64,000 bases of DNA from positions 1-64,000 of the forward strand of contig CALEDJ010000004.1 of the NCBI GenBank assembly GCA_937951485.1. The letters run 5' to 3'. The position numbers were made by a program, and so were the translations under genes. The stretch's first letter is position 1. Every line of letters starts with the position of its first letter. Positions 33,430 to 42,669 of this stretch are shown in pieces. This DNA is from an uncultured bacterium. Its GTDB lineage: Bacteria > Hydrogenedentota > Hydrogenedentia > Hydrogenedentales > CAILVY01. The notes under the pieces are model-generated. The model had not been told where the DNA came from and made no database searches. It saw only the letters and a list, made by a program, of their open reading frames with translations.

Positions 33430-36378
33430 GTGGGAAAAAAGAATAGAATTGAGACGCCGACAGACACGGTACGTGAACAACAAAGTCTCTGGCCGGTGAA
33501 TCCAGCGGCGCATGATCATGAGTCTTTGCAGCAGCGGATTCTTGCGTGCGCGGGCGACGCCATTCTCGTTTTTAGTCCTGATGGGGGGACACTCAGCGCC
33601 AATCCTGCTGTTGAGCGTATCACCGGATACGCGACGGCGGACCTGCTTGCCGGAAAGATTCGATGGAACGACATTATCCGGGAGGAGGATCAGGACAGAT
33701 TTGCAGTGTCCCGGCATACATGTCTGCAATCAGGCAAACAGGATTTGATTACGTATTGGATAACGGATGCGACCGGGCAGGCGCGTTGTCTGGAGCAGTT
33801 CAATGCGCCGCTTCACGACGATGCTGGGGCGCGTCTGGGCGTTGTCGGCACGGTTCGCGATATTACCCATCGCCAAAAGGCGGACGCACAACTGCCGGCG
33901 CCCCACGAGAGCCTGCATCTGGCGATCAGCGGCGCGAATCTCGGCATTTGGGACCTGGATATGCAGAGCGGCGCGGTGAAGTATAACCCGCGCCTGCTGG
34001 AGATGGTGCGGGGGCCAAATCCACAGGGTCGCGTGGATTTCAATGCATGGAAGAACAGCCTGCATCCCGAGGACAGCGCAGCGGTATTGGGGGCTTTCTT
34101 CGCGCATGCGAATGGGAAGGCGCCCATCTATGAAGCGGAATACCGGGCCCAATCCCCCAGCGGGGAGTGGCGCTGGATGCTGAGCCTGGGACACGTCGTG
34201 GAGCGGGATGCAACCGGCGCAGCGCTGCGCATGGTCGGCATTCATCTTGACATTACTGAACGCAAGCGGGCTGAGGCGGAAACCGTGCGGACGGCGCAAG
34301 TCAACGCAGCCATGGTCGAACTCTGCGAAACGATGATCGCCGAGAAGGGACCTGATGAAGTCGGTCGCATATTGGCGCAACATGTGAAATCGCTGACGGG
34401 CAGCCCGGTGTGTCGTGTTGCTCAGATGCCTCCCCAGACAGGCGCTCCGGCGGATGCAGCCGATACGGATCGCGCCCTGCAATTTGAGCGGCTGTGGCAC
34501 CGCCTGCTTGCCTATCCCAAAGCGCTGATTGTCAATGAAATCATGACGGACCCGGCATTCGCGGGTATGAAGATGGAAAGCACGCCCATACACCGTTTGG
34601 TCGCCGCACCCGCCTGTATTGGGGATACGGTGCTCGGCATGGTGGTCGCCGCCGACGCCGATCGCGATTACACGGAAGATGACGCGCGGATTTTGGAACA
34701 ATTTGCCCGGCTTTATGCTCTTTGTATTGATCGGTGTAACGCACTGCAAGCGTTGCGCCGTAATGAAGAGTTGTTCCGGGCGCAATACCGCAGCATCCCT
34801 CTGCCGACATTTACCTGGCAGTACCGGGATGGGGACTTCTTTCTCCTGGATTTGAATGACGCCGCCATGGAGGGCACGGTGGGACTGGGGCCGGTGATTC
34901 TCGGCAAGCGTATTCAGGACATTATTCCGGACCAACCGGCACCCTTGGCGTTATTGGAACGATGTCATGCCACCCAAGGCCCCGTTTCTCAGGAGATGCG
35001 GGTCGTGCATCCGTTCCTGGAAAGGAAACTCATCCTGAACTTCAGTTGCGCCTTCATCCAACCTGATCTTGTCCTGATGCACGCGGAAGACATCACCAGG
35101 CGCAAGTGCGTGGAGGAGGCGCTGCGCCGCCGCGAGGCTATCATGGAAGCCGTTGCCAGAACCGCTGCATATTTTCTCCACGCTGTGCCGTGGGAACAAC
35201 AGACAAACCAGGCGATGGAGTGCCTGGGAATTGCCACACAGGTGAGCCGGGTCTATGTGTTTGAAAACCATCGCGACGCCGAGGGGGTCTTGTTCACCAG
35301 TCAGCGCTTTGAGTGGGTCGCAGAGGATGCCAAGCCGGAAATAGATAATCCGCGCCTGCAGAATTTCGCCTATGACGCCCAAGGGGCCGGCCGCATCCGC
35401 CGCATCCTGGAAGCCGGAAATGCGCTATACGGCAATGTATCACTGTTTCCGGCGGAAGAGCAGGCGTTTCTGACGCCCCAGGGCATTCTTTCCATCGTGC
35501 TCGTGCCTGTCTTTGTGGGCAGGGAATGGTGGGGATTTATCGGTTTCGACGATTGCCGCCAGGAGCGAACGTGGTCGCATGCGGAAATTGACGCCCTGCA
35601 GGCCGCCGCCGCGATTATAGGCGTGGCCATCCAGCGCAGGCGCGCCGAACTGCTCATTGCCGAACAGCGCCTGAAAATGATCGCTTCCGCCAGGCTTTCC
35701 TCGCTGGGCGTCTTGGCCGCGGGCGTTGCCCATGAAGTCAATAATCCGCTTGCCGTCATTTCTCTTGCGACCGAACAAGTGGAAAACCAGGTGCAGGCGG
35801 GCCTCTCCGATCTGAACAAGATGCGCAATGCCGCCACGAAGATACGCCGGAACATCAAGCGCATTGAACGTATTGTCCAAGGGTTGCGTAGCCTTTCCCG
35901 CGACGACACAGATGCGCCGCTCGAGCGAAAGAATCTGCAAGAGATCGTTCAGGCCCCCTTGGACCTCTGCCGATCCCGCTACGGGCGCGATGGCGTGAGT
36001 ATTCTGTTTCGCGCCAATAGGGGGGGAATCCTGCTTGAATGCCGGCCCACCCAGATTGCACAAGTCATCATGAATCTTCTCAACAACGCCCATGACGCCG
36101 TAATGGATCAGGCGATACGATGGATTCGCATCGAGATGGACGACCTCGGCGAGATGGCGGAGGTGCGCATCACCGATAGCGGTCCGGGGGTGCCGCAAAA
36201 TATTCGGGAACGCATCTTCGACCCGTTTTTCACCACCAAAGACATTGGAAAGGGGACAGGCATCGGGTTAAGCATCGCAAAGGCGATCGCCGAAAACCAC
36301 CGCGGCGAATTGTTTTTGAATGGCGACGCGGAGAATACATGCTTTGTGTTGCGCCTGCCCAAAAGACAGGCGCCATAA
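33430..36378 (+). CDS. Multi-PAS/GAF sensor histidine kinase
   Basis: 982 residues, no membrane segment, so cytoplasmic. Domain order: PAS (about 35-150, ending GTVRDITHRQK), PAS/PAC (155-280, ending HLDITERKRAEAE), GAF (290-440), PAS-like (440-560), GAF (570-720), HisKA with AAGVAHEVNNPLAV (His near residue 768), and HATPase with NLLNNAHDAV, DSGPGV, FDPFFTTK and GTGIGLSIAKAIAENH. It autophosphorylates on His in response to an internal signal, perhaps redox or light. No response regulator is adjacent, so the partner is elsewhere. The start is uncertain: the GTG at 33430 has GAGGG too close to it. Confidence 0.88.
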   Translation: MGKKNRIETPTDTVREQQSLWPVNPAAHDHESLQQRILACAGDAILVFSPDGGTLSANPAVERITGYATADLLAGKIRWNDIIREEDQDRFAVSRHTCLQSGKQDLITYWITDATGQARCLEQFNAPLHDDAGARLGVVGTVRDITHRQKADAQLPAPHESLHLAISGANLGIWDLDMQSGAVKYNPRLLEMVRGPNPQGRVDFNAWKNSLHPEDSAAVLGAFFAHANGKAPIYEAEYRAQSPSGEWRWMLSLGHVVERDATGAALRMVGIHLDITERKRAEAETVRTAQVNAAMVELCETMIAEKGPDEVGRILAQHVKSLTGSPVCRVAQMPPQTGAPADAADTDRALQFERLWHRLLAYPKALIVNEIMTDPAFAGMKMESTPIHRLVAAPACIGDTVLGMVVAADADRDYTEDDARILEQFARLYALCIDRCNALQALRRNEELFRAQYRSIPLPTFTWQYRDGDFFLLDLNDAAMEGTVGLGPVILGKRIQDIIPDQPAPLALLERCHATQGPVSQEMRVVHPFLERKLILNFSCAFIQPDLVLMHAEDITRRKCVEEALRRREAIMEAVARTAAYFLHAVPWEQQTNQAMECLGIATQVSRVYVFENHRDAEGVLFTSQRFEWVAEDAKPEIDNPRLQNFAYDAQGAGRIRRILEAGNALYGNVSLFPAEEQAFLTPQGILSIVLVPVFVGREWWGFIGFDDCRQERTWSHAEIDALQAAAAIIGVAIQRRRAELLIAEQRLKMIASARLSSLGVLAAGVAHEVNNPLAVISLATEQVENQVQAGLSDLNKMRNAATKIRRNIKRIERIVQGLRSLSRDDTDAPLERKNLQEIVQAPLDLCRSRYGRDGVSILFRANRGGILLECRPTQIAQVIMNLLNNAHDAVMDQAIRWIRIEMDDLGEMAEVRITDSGPGVPQNIRERIFDPFFTTKDIGKGTGIGLSIAKAIAENHRGELFLNGDAENTCFVLRLPKRQAP

Positions 36379-36593
36379 GGCCGAAGGCGGGCGAATATCC
36401 GAGAATCGTTATTGTCTTATTTGTATGTATTACCCTCTGCTGCGAACGATGCAGTAGAATCGGCGCGTTTCCTCAGGTGGGCGGCGATACGACACGCCAA
36501 GGTTCGGGTTTGCGTCCATCACCGAGGCGCGACGCCGGCCTCACGTGGGGAGAGAAAATTCAGCCTGTGTAGAAGTGGGAGGAAAGCAACGCC

Positions 36594-37901
36594 ATGAAGA
36601 AGAGCACGGTGCAGATAACGGGTCCGGGTGGTCTGCGGCATGTGCATGCGATTGTGCTTGGCGGCGGTCGCGGGGTGCGTCTGTATCCCCTTACAAAATT
36701 GCGCGCCAAGCCCGCCGTGCCGCTGTGCGGCCGCTACCGGCTTATTGACATTCCCTTGAGCAATTGCATTCATTCCGGCATCAACCAGATTGCGGTGCTC
36801 ACCCAATTCAACAGCCACTCGCTTAACCGCCACATTTCAAACACCTACAAATTCGACGACTTCAGCGGCGGACATGTCACGATCCTTGCGGCGGAGCAAA
36901 CCAACGAAACCGGTGACTGGTTTCAGGGCACTGCCGATGCGGTCCGGAAGCATCTGAATCACCTGCGGGGCCGCGAAACCGAGCACTACCTGGTGCTCTC
37001 CGGCGACCAACTCTATCGTATGGACTACCGCACCCTGCTCGCCACCCACATGAGCAAGAATGCCGACGTTACGGTATCGGCGCTGCCGGTCAGCCGCGAA
37101 GCGGCGCAGGCTTTCGGCATCATGCGCGTGCAGCGCGACGGGCGCATCCGCAGTTTTGTGGAAAAGCCCGCCGACCCCGCCATACTTAATGGACTGAAAA
37201 CGCCGGAGGGGCTTTTCAAGGAATTCGGCATTGAAGCGGCCGGAAAGCCTTATCTCGCGTCCATGGGCATTTATGCATTTCGCGCCGAGGTGCTTGAAGA
37301 ACTGCTGCTGCGAAATCCGGAATGGATTGATTTCGGCAAGCAACTCATCCCCAATGCCCTGAAAACGCACCACGTCTATGCGCACATGTTTTCTGGATTC
37401 TGGGAAGACATCGGAACGGTAAGATCCTATTTCGACGTAAGCATGGCGATGACCACGCCGAATCCGCCCTTCGAGTTGCACGATCCTGATCACCAAATCT
37501 ACACGCACGCACGCGCCCTGCCCGGGGTGCGCATCCACGACGCGCGAATCAAGAACGCGATCGTCTGCAGCGGCAGCCGCATTCACCGCGCCACGATCTC
37601 CGACGCCATTGTCGGCATCCGGAGCATCGTCAATGAGGGCGCGGTAATTGAACGCAGTATCGTTCTCGGCGCGGATTATTTTGAGACGGAAACCTCGCGT
37701 GGAGAGCATCCCATCGGCATCGGCGCAGGCGCAAGAATCCGACAGGCAATCATTGACCACAATGCGCGCATCGGCAGGAAAGTCATCATTCGCGGTTCGG
37801 ATCGCCTCAAGGATTGCGAGGGCGAGGGCTACTCCATCCGTGACGGCATCGTCGTGGTGCACAAGGACGCCGTCATCCCGGACGGCGCGGTTATCGGGTA
37901 G
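36594..37901 (+). CDS. glgC: Glucose-1-phosphate adenylyltransferase
   Basis: Makes ADP-glucose from glucose-1-phosphate and ATP, the committed step of glycogen synthesis. 435 residues: nucleotidyl-transferase signature LGGGRGVRLYPLTKLRAKPAVPLCGRYRLIDIPLSNC, catalytic-region GTADAVRKH and LSGDQLYRMDY, SMGIYAF, FWEDIGTVRSYF, and a C-terminal left-handed helix domain (GVRIHDARIKNAIVCSGSRI). A Val replaces the usual Thr in the first loop. GGAGG lies 11 bases before the ATG. A sugar transporter gene follows at 27 bases, which may link sugar uptake to storage. Confidence 0.93.
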   Translation: MKKSTVQITGPGGLRHVHAIVLGGGRGVRLYPLTKLRAKPAVPLCGRYRLIDIPLSNCIHSGINQIAVLTQFNSHSLNRHISNTYKFDDFSGGHVTILAAEQTNETGDWFQGTADAVRKHLNHLRGRETEHYLVLSGDQLYRMDYRTLLATHMSKNADVTVSALPVSREAAQAFGIMRVQRDGRIRSFVEKPADPAILNGLKTPEGLFKEFGIEAAGKPYLASMGIYAFRAEVLEELLLRNPEWIDFGKQLIPNALKTHHVYAHMFSGFWEDIGTVRSYFDVSMAMTTPNPPFELHDPDHQIYTHARALPGVRIHDARIKNAIVCSGSRIHRATISDAIVGIRSIVNEGAVIERSIVLGADYFETETSRGEHPIGIGAGARIRQAIIDHNARIGRKVIIRGSDRLKDCEGEGYSIRDGIVVVHKDAVIPDGAVIG

Positions 37902-37928
37902 CGGCATTCAACCCACAGGATACTCCAC

Positions 37929-39335
37929 GTGGCAAACGAGTACGGGAAAAACCGGGAATTCACCTGGGGCGAGGGGCTGGCGTTCTGCCTGGCCTACGTC
38001 GGCGTCCAGTTGTGCAGCGAAGTCATCAACCAGTGGGGCACCTACTTCTATTCGCCCTCGGAGGGCGTGGGGCGGACCATTTTCGTCCACATCGGCATGG
38101 TCAAGTACATCTTCATCATCGGCACGATGTGGGACGCGCTGATCGGTCCTGTCGTCGGCATCTTCTCCGACAAGACCTCCACTCAGCCGGGGCGCCTGCG
38201 CCGCCTGCTCGCTCCCATCCGCGGTCGCCGCCGCCCTTTCATCTTTTTCGGTTCCATCTTCATGGTCTTCACGTCCATCGCCTTCTGGTACCCGCCGGTG
38301 CAAGGCAATTCCCCGCTCAACCTCTACTATGGCATTGTCATGTTGTGCCTGCACTGGTCCTTTTTCACCATCACCACCATGCCGCTCTTCGCGCTGGGTC
38401 CGGAGGTGGCGCGTTCCGAAGAAGCCCGCGTGAAACTCGGCACATGGATCGCCGTCGGGCTGGTGGCGGGACTGGCCGTTGCCAACGGCCTGTCCGGATT
38501 ATTCATCGAGTGGCTTTCCACCGCCCCGGAAGGACAACCCACTTCTCCCGACGCGTATCGCCGTCTCTCAGCGATCTACGCTGTCATTTCGCTCATTCTC
38601 TTCCAACTGCCGGTCTGGCTGGTGCGCGAGCGCTACGACTCTGAGGCGGCAGCCCAAAAACATGAACCGATTTTTGAGGGTTTTGTGGACGCCGCGCGCA
38701 ATGTGCCTTTTGTGATCTATTTTACCGGACTGTTCATGTTCAACGTGGGGTTTCTCGCGGCGCAACGCGCGTTGCCTTACTGGGCGGAACTTGGCCTTGA
38801 AGGCGGCGAGGCGACCGTTACGCTGCTGTTGCTGCCGTTCATTGTCACCGCACTTGCTTCCTATGCGGCCATTCCCGGTCTTGCCAGAAGGCTGCGATGC
38901 AAATGGATGATCATTATCGCTTTTATGATCATTGTTACAGGACTTCCCTGGATGTACGTCCTCGGCGTGCTCGATATCACCCCCCAGGCAAAAACCATCC
39001 TTGGCGCCGCACTCTTCGCGTATTGCGGCATCGGTCAGGGCATCATGTATGTCATGGCCACGCCGATGATGGGTGAAATCATTGATTACGACGAACAGTA
39101 CTCCGGACAGCGCCGCGAGGCGCTTTACAACGGCCTCGTCGGCGTGGCCATGAAGGCCGCCATGGCGGGGTCGGTATTCATCGCCAGCCAGTCCATGGAC
39201 CTGTGGGGCAACTCCCCCGAAAGGCCCTTCGGTGTCTTTTATGTCGGTCCCATCGCAGGTGTTTTCGCGATCATCGGCCTCGCAGTCATGCTCTTCTACC
39301 CCGTCCTCAATGTCGCCAGGACAAAACCGGAGTAG
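37929..39335 (+). CDS. GPH/SLC45-type sugar transporter (MFS)
   Basis: 468 residues with about 12 membrane helices. It has the glycoside-pentoside-hexuronide family look: GTMWDALIGPVVGIFSDKT near the second helix (the conserved Asp motif), RRRPFIFFGSIFM, and GEIIDYDEQYSGQRREALYNGL in the C-terminal half. It carries sugars in symport with a cation. The start is GTG with CAGGA 8 bases upstream. Downstream of glgC by 27 bases, so probably in one operon. Confidence 0.87.
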   Translation: MANEYGKNREFTWGEGLAFCLAYVGVQLCSEVINQWGTYFYSPSEGVGRTIFVHIGMVKYIFIIGTMWDALIGPVVGIFSDKTSTQPGRLRRLLAPIRGRRRPFIFFGSIFMVFTSIAFWYPPVQGNSPLNLYYGIVMLCLHWSFFTITTMPLFALGPEVARSEEARVKLGTWIAVGLVAGLAVANGLSGLFIEWLSTAPEGQPTSPDAYRRLSAIYAVISLILFQLPVWLVRERYDSEAAAQKHEPIFEGFVDAARNVPFVIYFTGLFMFNVGFLAAQRALPYWAELGLEGGEATVTLLLLPFIVTALASYAAIPGLARRLRCKWMIIIAFMIIVTGLPWMYVLGVLDITPQAKTILGAALFAYCGIGQGIMYVMATPMMGEIIDYDEQYSGQRREALYNGLVGVAMKAAMAGSVFIASQSMDLWGNSPERPFGVFYVGPIAGVFAIIGLAVMLFYPVLNVARTKPE

Positions 39336-39643
39336 CGCAAGCAGTCCGAATGCGGAATGCGGAATGCAGATGGAAGAGATGGGGATTCAAGGAAAAAATG
39401 TCAATACTATGAACAAAGAACAGAAGGCAAGATAAAGGGAGTGGCACGAAAGCCGAAGCGAACTATCAGATGAGGATGCGGCAAGATGCCGCATTTACAT
39501 TGACGAGAAAGTGGACGCGGCATCTTGCCGCGTTTCTCGCATGCGGATTCCTTGCAATTTTCAGCCATGTCCGGCAGAATAGTGCGCTTGTGGTTCATAA
39601 GGGGGTTGTGTCGTGCTCGATGCCTTGACGCCCTGCGGGCAGG
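39336..39643. other. 308-bp gap with a palindromic repeat pair
   Basis: The gap holds two 15-bp palindromes, 39478-39492 and 39517-39531, which are exact reverse complements of each other (listed as a repeat). I see no promoter or gene. A purine-rich stretch follows the transporter gene. Confidence 0.4.
39478..39531. repeat. Inverted pair of GCGGCAAGATGCCGC palindromes
   Basis: GCGGCAAGATGCCGC at 39478-39492 is matched by its exact reverse complement at 39517-39531. Each half can fold on itself (6-bp stem, 3-base loop), or the two can pair across 24 bases. Related CATCCTGCCGCG copies occur at 55326-55339 and 55365-55378, so this is a dispersed repeat of this genome. Confidence 0.65.
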
Positions 39644-40399
39644 ATGTCTGGGTGTGGCAATGCGTATGCAGAAGAAGATGAGGCTGGGCGAAAGGTCTTG
39701 ACCTCAAACAGCGGAGCGAGAGGCGCATTGAGTCTTCACGCAATCCAGAAGCGCGCGTTGATTTTGATCGTCGCATTGATACTGCTGATGGCAGCCTGCG
39801 GTTGCGGCCGGCTCCGCCCCATGATGCCGGTGGCGTTCGACACGCTGGTGCCCCCTCCTCCCCTGGAAGTGGAAGACCTTGAGTTCATTTGCCCTGAATG
39901 GGAGGTTGAATGGGGGTGGGAGCAAGAGGGGATGTATTTCGGCGCGATGGATGCCGCGTCGGCCGTGCCGGGCATATGGCCGGTGGACCACCAGGACATG
40001 ACGATTATCTCGCATTTCGGCGTGCGCCGGGGGGCGCATCGGGGCGGGGGCCGTCCTCATATGGGTTTGGACATCAAAGCGCCGGCAAATACGCCGGTGT
40101 TGGCCACTGCTGATGGCCGGGTAAAGGCGTGCCGCACAGAACGGCGTTACGGCAAGATGGTTCTTATTGAACATGACCACGGCTACGAAACGGTCTACGC
40201 GCATCTCAACGCGATCCTGGTGAAGCCGGGGCAACAGGTGACCCAAGGTGAACTCATCGGCAAAGTCGGCCGCACCGGAAATGCCACCACCGCCCATCTG
40301 CATTATGAAGTGATTGCCAACGGCCAACACAAAAACCCCAAAGACTATCTGCCCGGCCCGAGGCTGCTGCTCGCCGGGGGCGCATCCGGCGAACCATAA
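39644..40399 (+). CDS. M23-family metallopeptidase lipoprotein
   Basis: 251 residues as listed. The hydrophobic stretch LILIVALILLMAACG near residue 40 is a lipoprotein signal. The C-terminal 120 residues are an M23 (LytM) domain with metal ligands HMGLD and AHLHYE, plus HDHGYETVYAHLN. Such enzymes cut peptidoglycan cross-bridges or act as EnvC-like activators of amidases. The first 25 or so residues before the signal are probably not translated; several later TTG and GTG codons could be the true start. Ends 203 bases before the convergent phnX gene. Confidence 0.85.
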   Translation: MSGCGNAYAEEDEAGRKVLTSNSGARGALSLHAIQKRALILIVALILLMAACGCGRLRPMMPVAFDTLVPPPPLEVEDLEFICPEWEVEWGWEQEGMYFGAMDAASAVPGIWPVDHQDMTIISHFGVRRGAHRGGGRPHMGLDIKAPANTPVLATADGRVKACRTERRYGKMVLIEHDHGYETVYAHLNAILVKPGQQVTQGELIGKVGRTGNATTAHLHYEVIANGQHKNPKDYLPGPRLLLAGGASGEP

Positions 40400-40452
40400 A
40401 TCGGGCAATCCAAATCCCGTCACCGGGTACGCCATTTCAAGGACGCGACAAG

Positions 40453-40544
40453 GTTACATTTCAGCGGAGTGGCGTGCAACGGGGGATGTAAAAGGCCATA
40501 TAGTGCGCCCCTGCGATCTATGCTATTCCGCTGAAATGTTACGC
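40453..40544. repeat. About 90-bp palindromic dispersed element, copy A
   Basis: 21-bp imperfect inverted ends (40453-40473 and 40522-40542, 18 of 21 matching) flank a 48-bp middle. The segment 40481-40544 matches 60629-60692 at 51 of 64 positions. It could be a non-autonomous mobile element or a large REP-type hairpin. It sits between convergent M23 and phnX genes, where a hairpin could end transcription from both sides. Confidence 0.65.
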
Positions 40545-40602
40545 AACAAGCATTCTCGAAATGGACGTCTATGGCGGCCGCGCTACCGAAAATACCTGCT
40601 GT

Positions 40603-41436
40603 TCAGGGGCGTTCGCCGCGCGCGAGCCGCGCGTTGATGGCGTCAATGATTGCCGGGCAATCGGAGATGCTGTCTACTACATAATGCGCGCCGGTCTGGG
40701 CCATACGCGCACAGGCGCGATCGCGCCGCTGCGCGATCAGCGCGGGATCGGTCGCCGGAATTTCGGCCTTGTTCAGGCCCATTTCATTGCCGGTCATGGC
40801 GAGGCCGACGGTCCACATGCCGGCGTTCAGTCCTTCCTCGATATCCGGTAGTGTATCGCCGATTTTAACGATTGCCTCCATGGGAAAGATGCGCAGGCGC
40901 TTTGCGTTTTCCAGGCACATCCACGGCTCCGGTCGCCCTGCAGGCACTTCCGTCGCGCAGACCGTCGCGTCGGGCACATAGCCCCGGGCCGCCGCCTCGC
41001 GTTGCAGGATATCCATCATCTCCGAGGTATAGCCCGTGGTGGAGCCGATCTTCAGACCGCGCGCCCGGAACGCCTCCAGCGCTTCCAGCGTGCCGGGGAT
41101 CAGATCGGCGTAGCGCGCCAGGCAGTCCAGTTGCAGCGGCACGAACTGCGCGAACATCGCATCCACATCCTCCTCGGTCGGCGGTCTTCCGTGCGCCGCC
41201 TCCCAGCGTCGCCGCACCGCTTCGATCTGTGTGATTTTCTGGATATGCACGCGCTTGTGCGCGCCCATCGGCACCCGCGCCTCCTCCATCGAGATTTCCA
41301 CCCCCGCGCGCTTGAAGACTTCAACAAAAACCACGGCAGGCGCATAACAGCCGTAATCCATCGTGGTTCCCGCCCAATCCAGAATAACGCCCTGCAATGG
41401 ACCGCAATAACGCCGTGAATACACAAAATCCATCAT
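40603..41436 (-). CDS. phnX: Phosphonoacetaldehyde hydrolase (phosphonatase)
   Basis: Cleaves phosphonoacetaldehyde to acetaldehyde and phosphate, a step of 2-aminoethylphosphonate use. 277 residues with GVILDWAGTTMDYG (nucleophile Asp), the Schiff-base lysine motif MGAHKRVHIQK, and GDTLPDIEEGLNAGMW. The start is one of two adjacent ATGs (41436, 41433). No phnW aminotransferase or phosphonate transporter is next to it, so the upstream step must be encoded elsewhere. Confidence 0.92.
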   Translation of the reverse strand: MMDFVYSRRYCGPLQGVILDWAGTTMDYGCYAPAVVFVEVFKRAGVEISMEEARVPMGAHKRVHIQKITQIEAVRRRWEAAHGRPPTEEDVDAMFAQFVPLQLDCLARYADLIPGTLEALEAFRARGLKIGSTTGYTSEMMDILQREAAARGYVPDATVCATEVPAGRPEPWMCLENAKRLRIFPMEAIVKIGDTLPDIEEGLNAGMWTVGLAMTGNEMGLNKAEIPATDPALIAQRRDRACARMAQTGAHYVVDSISDCPAIIDAINARLARGERP

Positions 41437-41714
41437 ATGCCCTTTCCAGCGAAATATTGTTTCAAACGGGAAATACATTCACCCGACAGCGGCGCATGTA
41501 TGCGATTCGACAATTGGCGTGCATACTATACCCCAACGGCGCGGCGTCTGCGCAAATCCGCCGCGCTTTTAATCGGACGGAGGCGCTGTTGACCCTGTGC
41601 TTGACAATGCGCCGCTGCGCGGCAAGAATGGAATCGCGGAAGGTTGTCCGCTTGCGCGATACGGGGACGCGTGTGCTGACGCTGACCTCAACGTTGCGGA
41701 CAAGGGAGTATTGC

Positions 41715-42638
41715 ATGGGCAAGCCGGATGTAACCGTGCTGACGGTGCTTCGCGAGGGACTCGATGATGTTGTCACCTGGTTGGCGCATCTGGAACAGCA
41801 GACCTTTCCGGCGGCGTGCTTTGAAGTGCTGGTGGTGGACGGCTGCGGCGCGCACCCATGTTGCGAAATTGTTCGGCGTTACGCGGAAGCCGCCCCCATG
41901 CCCATCCGCTGTGTGCGGCAGGAAAGCGGCGGATTGGCGGAAGCGCGTAATCTGGGGCTGCGGGAGGCGCAAGGGCGGTGGATACTCTTTCTCGATCCTG
42001 ATCTGCTCGCCGGCCCCGGGCTGGTGCAGGCGCATGCCGCAGCACAGGAACGGGCCGGCGGCGCGGCCTGCGTGGTCGGCCGCATCACGCGGCATCCACA
42101 ATTGCCTGAAGGCGCGCTTACGCGATGGTTTCTGCCGGAAGCCTGGCCGCATTTGCTTGAAAACGCGCATCCGGATTTTCTGGATTGCCCGGCCCATAAT
42201 CTGAGTCTGCCGCGACGCCCTGTACTGGATATGGGCGCCTTCGCCGGTGGCTTCGGAAATTCCGGCTTTGACGACCTCGAATTGGCATGGCGGCTGGAAC
42301 AGCGCGGCATCGCGCAGTGCTTCGCCCAGGATGCGCCTGGCTACGTCTGGCGCAACGTACCGTTCGAGGTGGAATATCGGCGGCAATATGAGCGGGGCTA
42401 TGCGTTGCCCGCGCTCATGGCCGCGACAGACCCGCAGCGCGTGCGGCGGCGCTTTCCTGTCGCCGGGAATCCGTTTCAACGTCTCGCGGACATCCTGGTC
42501 ATGCCCTATTATCTTCGCGCATGCCTTCAGGCGGAAGAGGATGTGCGCATTATCGGCGCGATCTTCCGCCGCACATTGCGCCATGCCTTCCGTATGGGGT
42601 TTCACGACGCCCAAAAAGGCCGGGAACGAAAGTATTGA
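41715..42638 (+). CDS. Family 2 glycosyltransferase
   Basis: 307 residues with a GT-A fold: VTVLTVLREGLDDV, CFEVLVVDGCG, GGLAEARNLGLREAQGRWILFLDPDLL (DxD-like site) and GFDDLELAWRLEQRGI near residue 195 (catalytic ED-type motif). No membrane helix. AAGGGAG lies 6 bases before the ATG. Acceptor and sugar unknown; a single gene, not in a polysaccharide cluster. It ends 31 bases before a convergent GMC oxidoreductase gene. Confidence 0.83.
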   Translation: MGKPDVTVLTVLREGLDDVVTWLAHLEQQTFPAACFEVLVVDGCGAHPCCEIVRRYAEAAPMPIRCVRQESGGLAEARNLGLREAQGRWILFLDPDLLAGPGLVQAHAAAQERAGGAACVVGRITRHPQLPEGALTRWFLPEAWPHLLENAHPDFLDCPAHNLSLPRRPVLDMGAFAGGFGNSGFDDLELAWRLEQRGIAQCFAQDAPGYVWRNVPFEVEYRRQYERGYALPALMAATDPQRVRRRFPVAGNPFQRLADILVMPYYLRACLQAEEDVRIIGAIFRRTLRHAFRMGFHDAQKGRERKY

Positions 42639-42669
42639 ATGCGCAGTGCCGTACTTCGATCGCCGGGGG

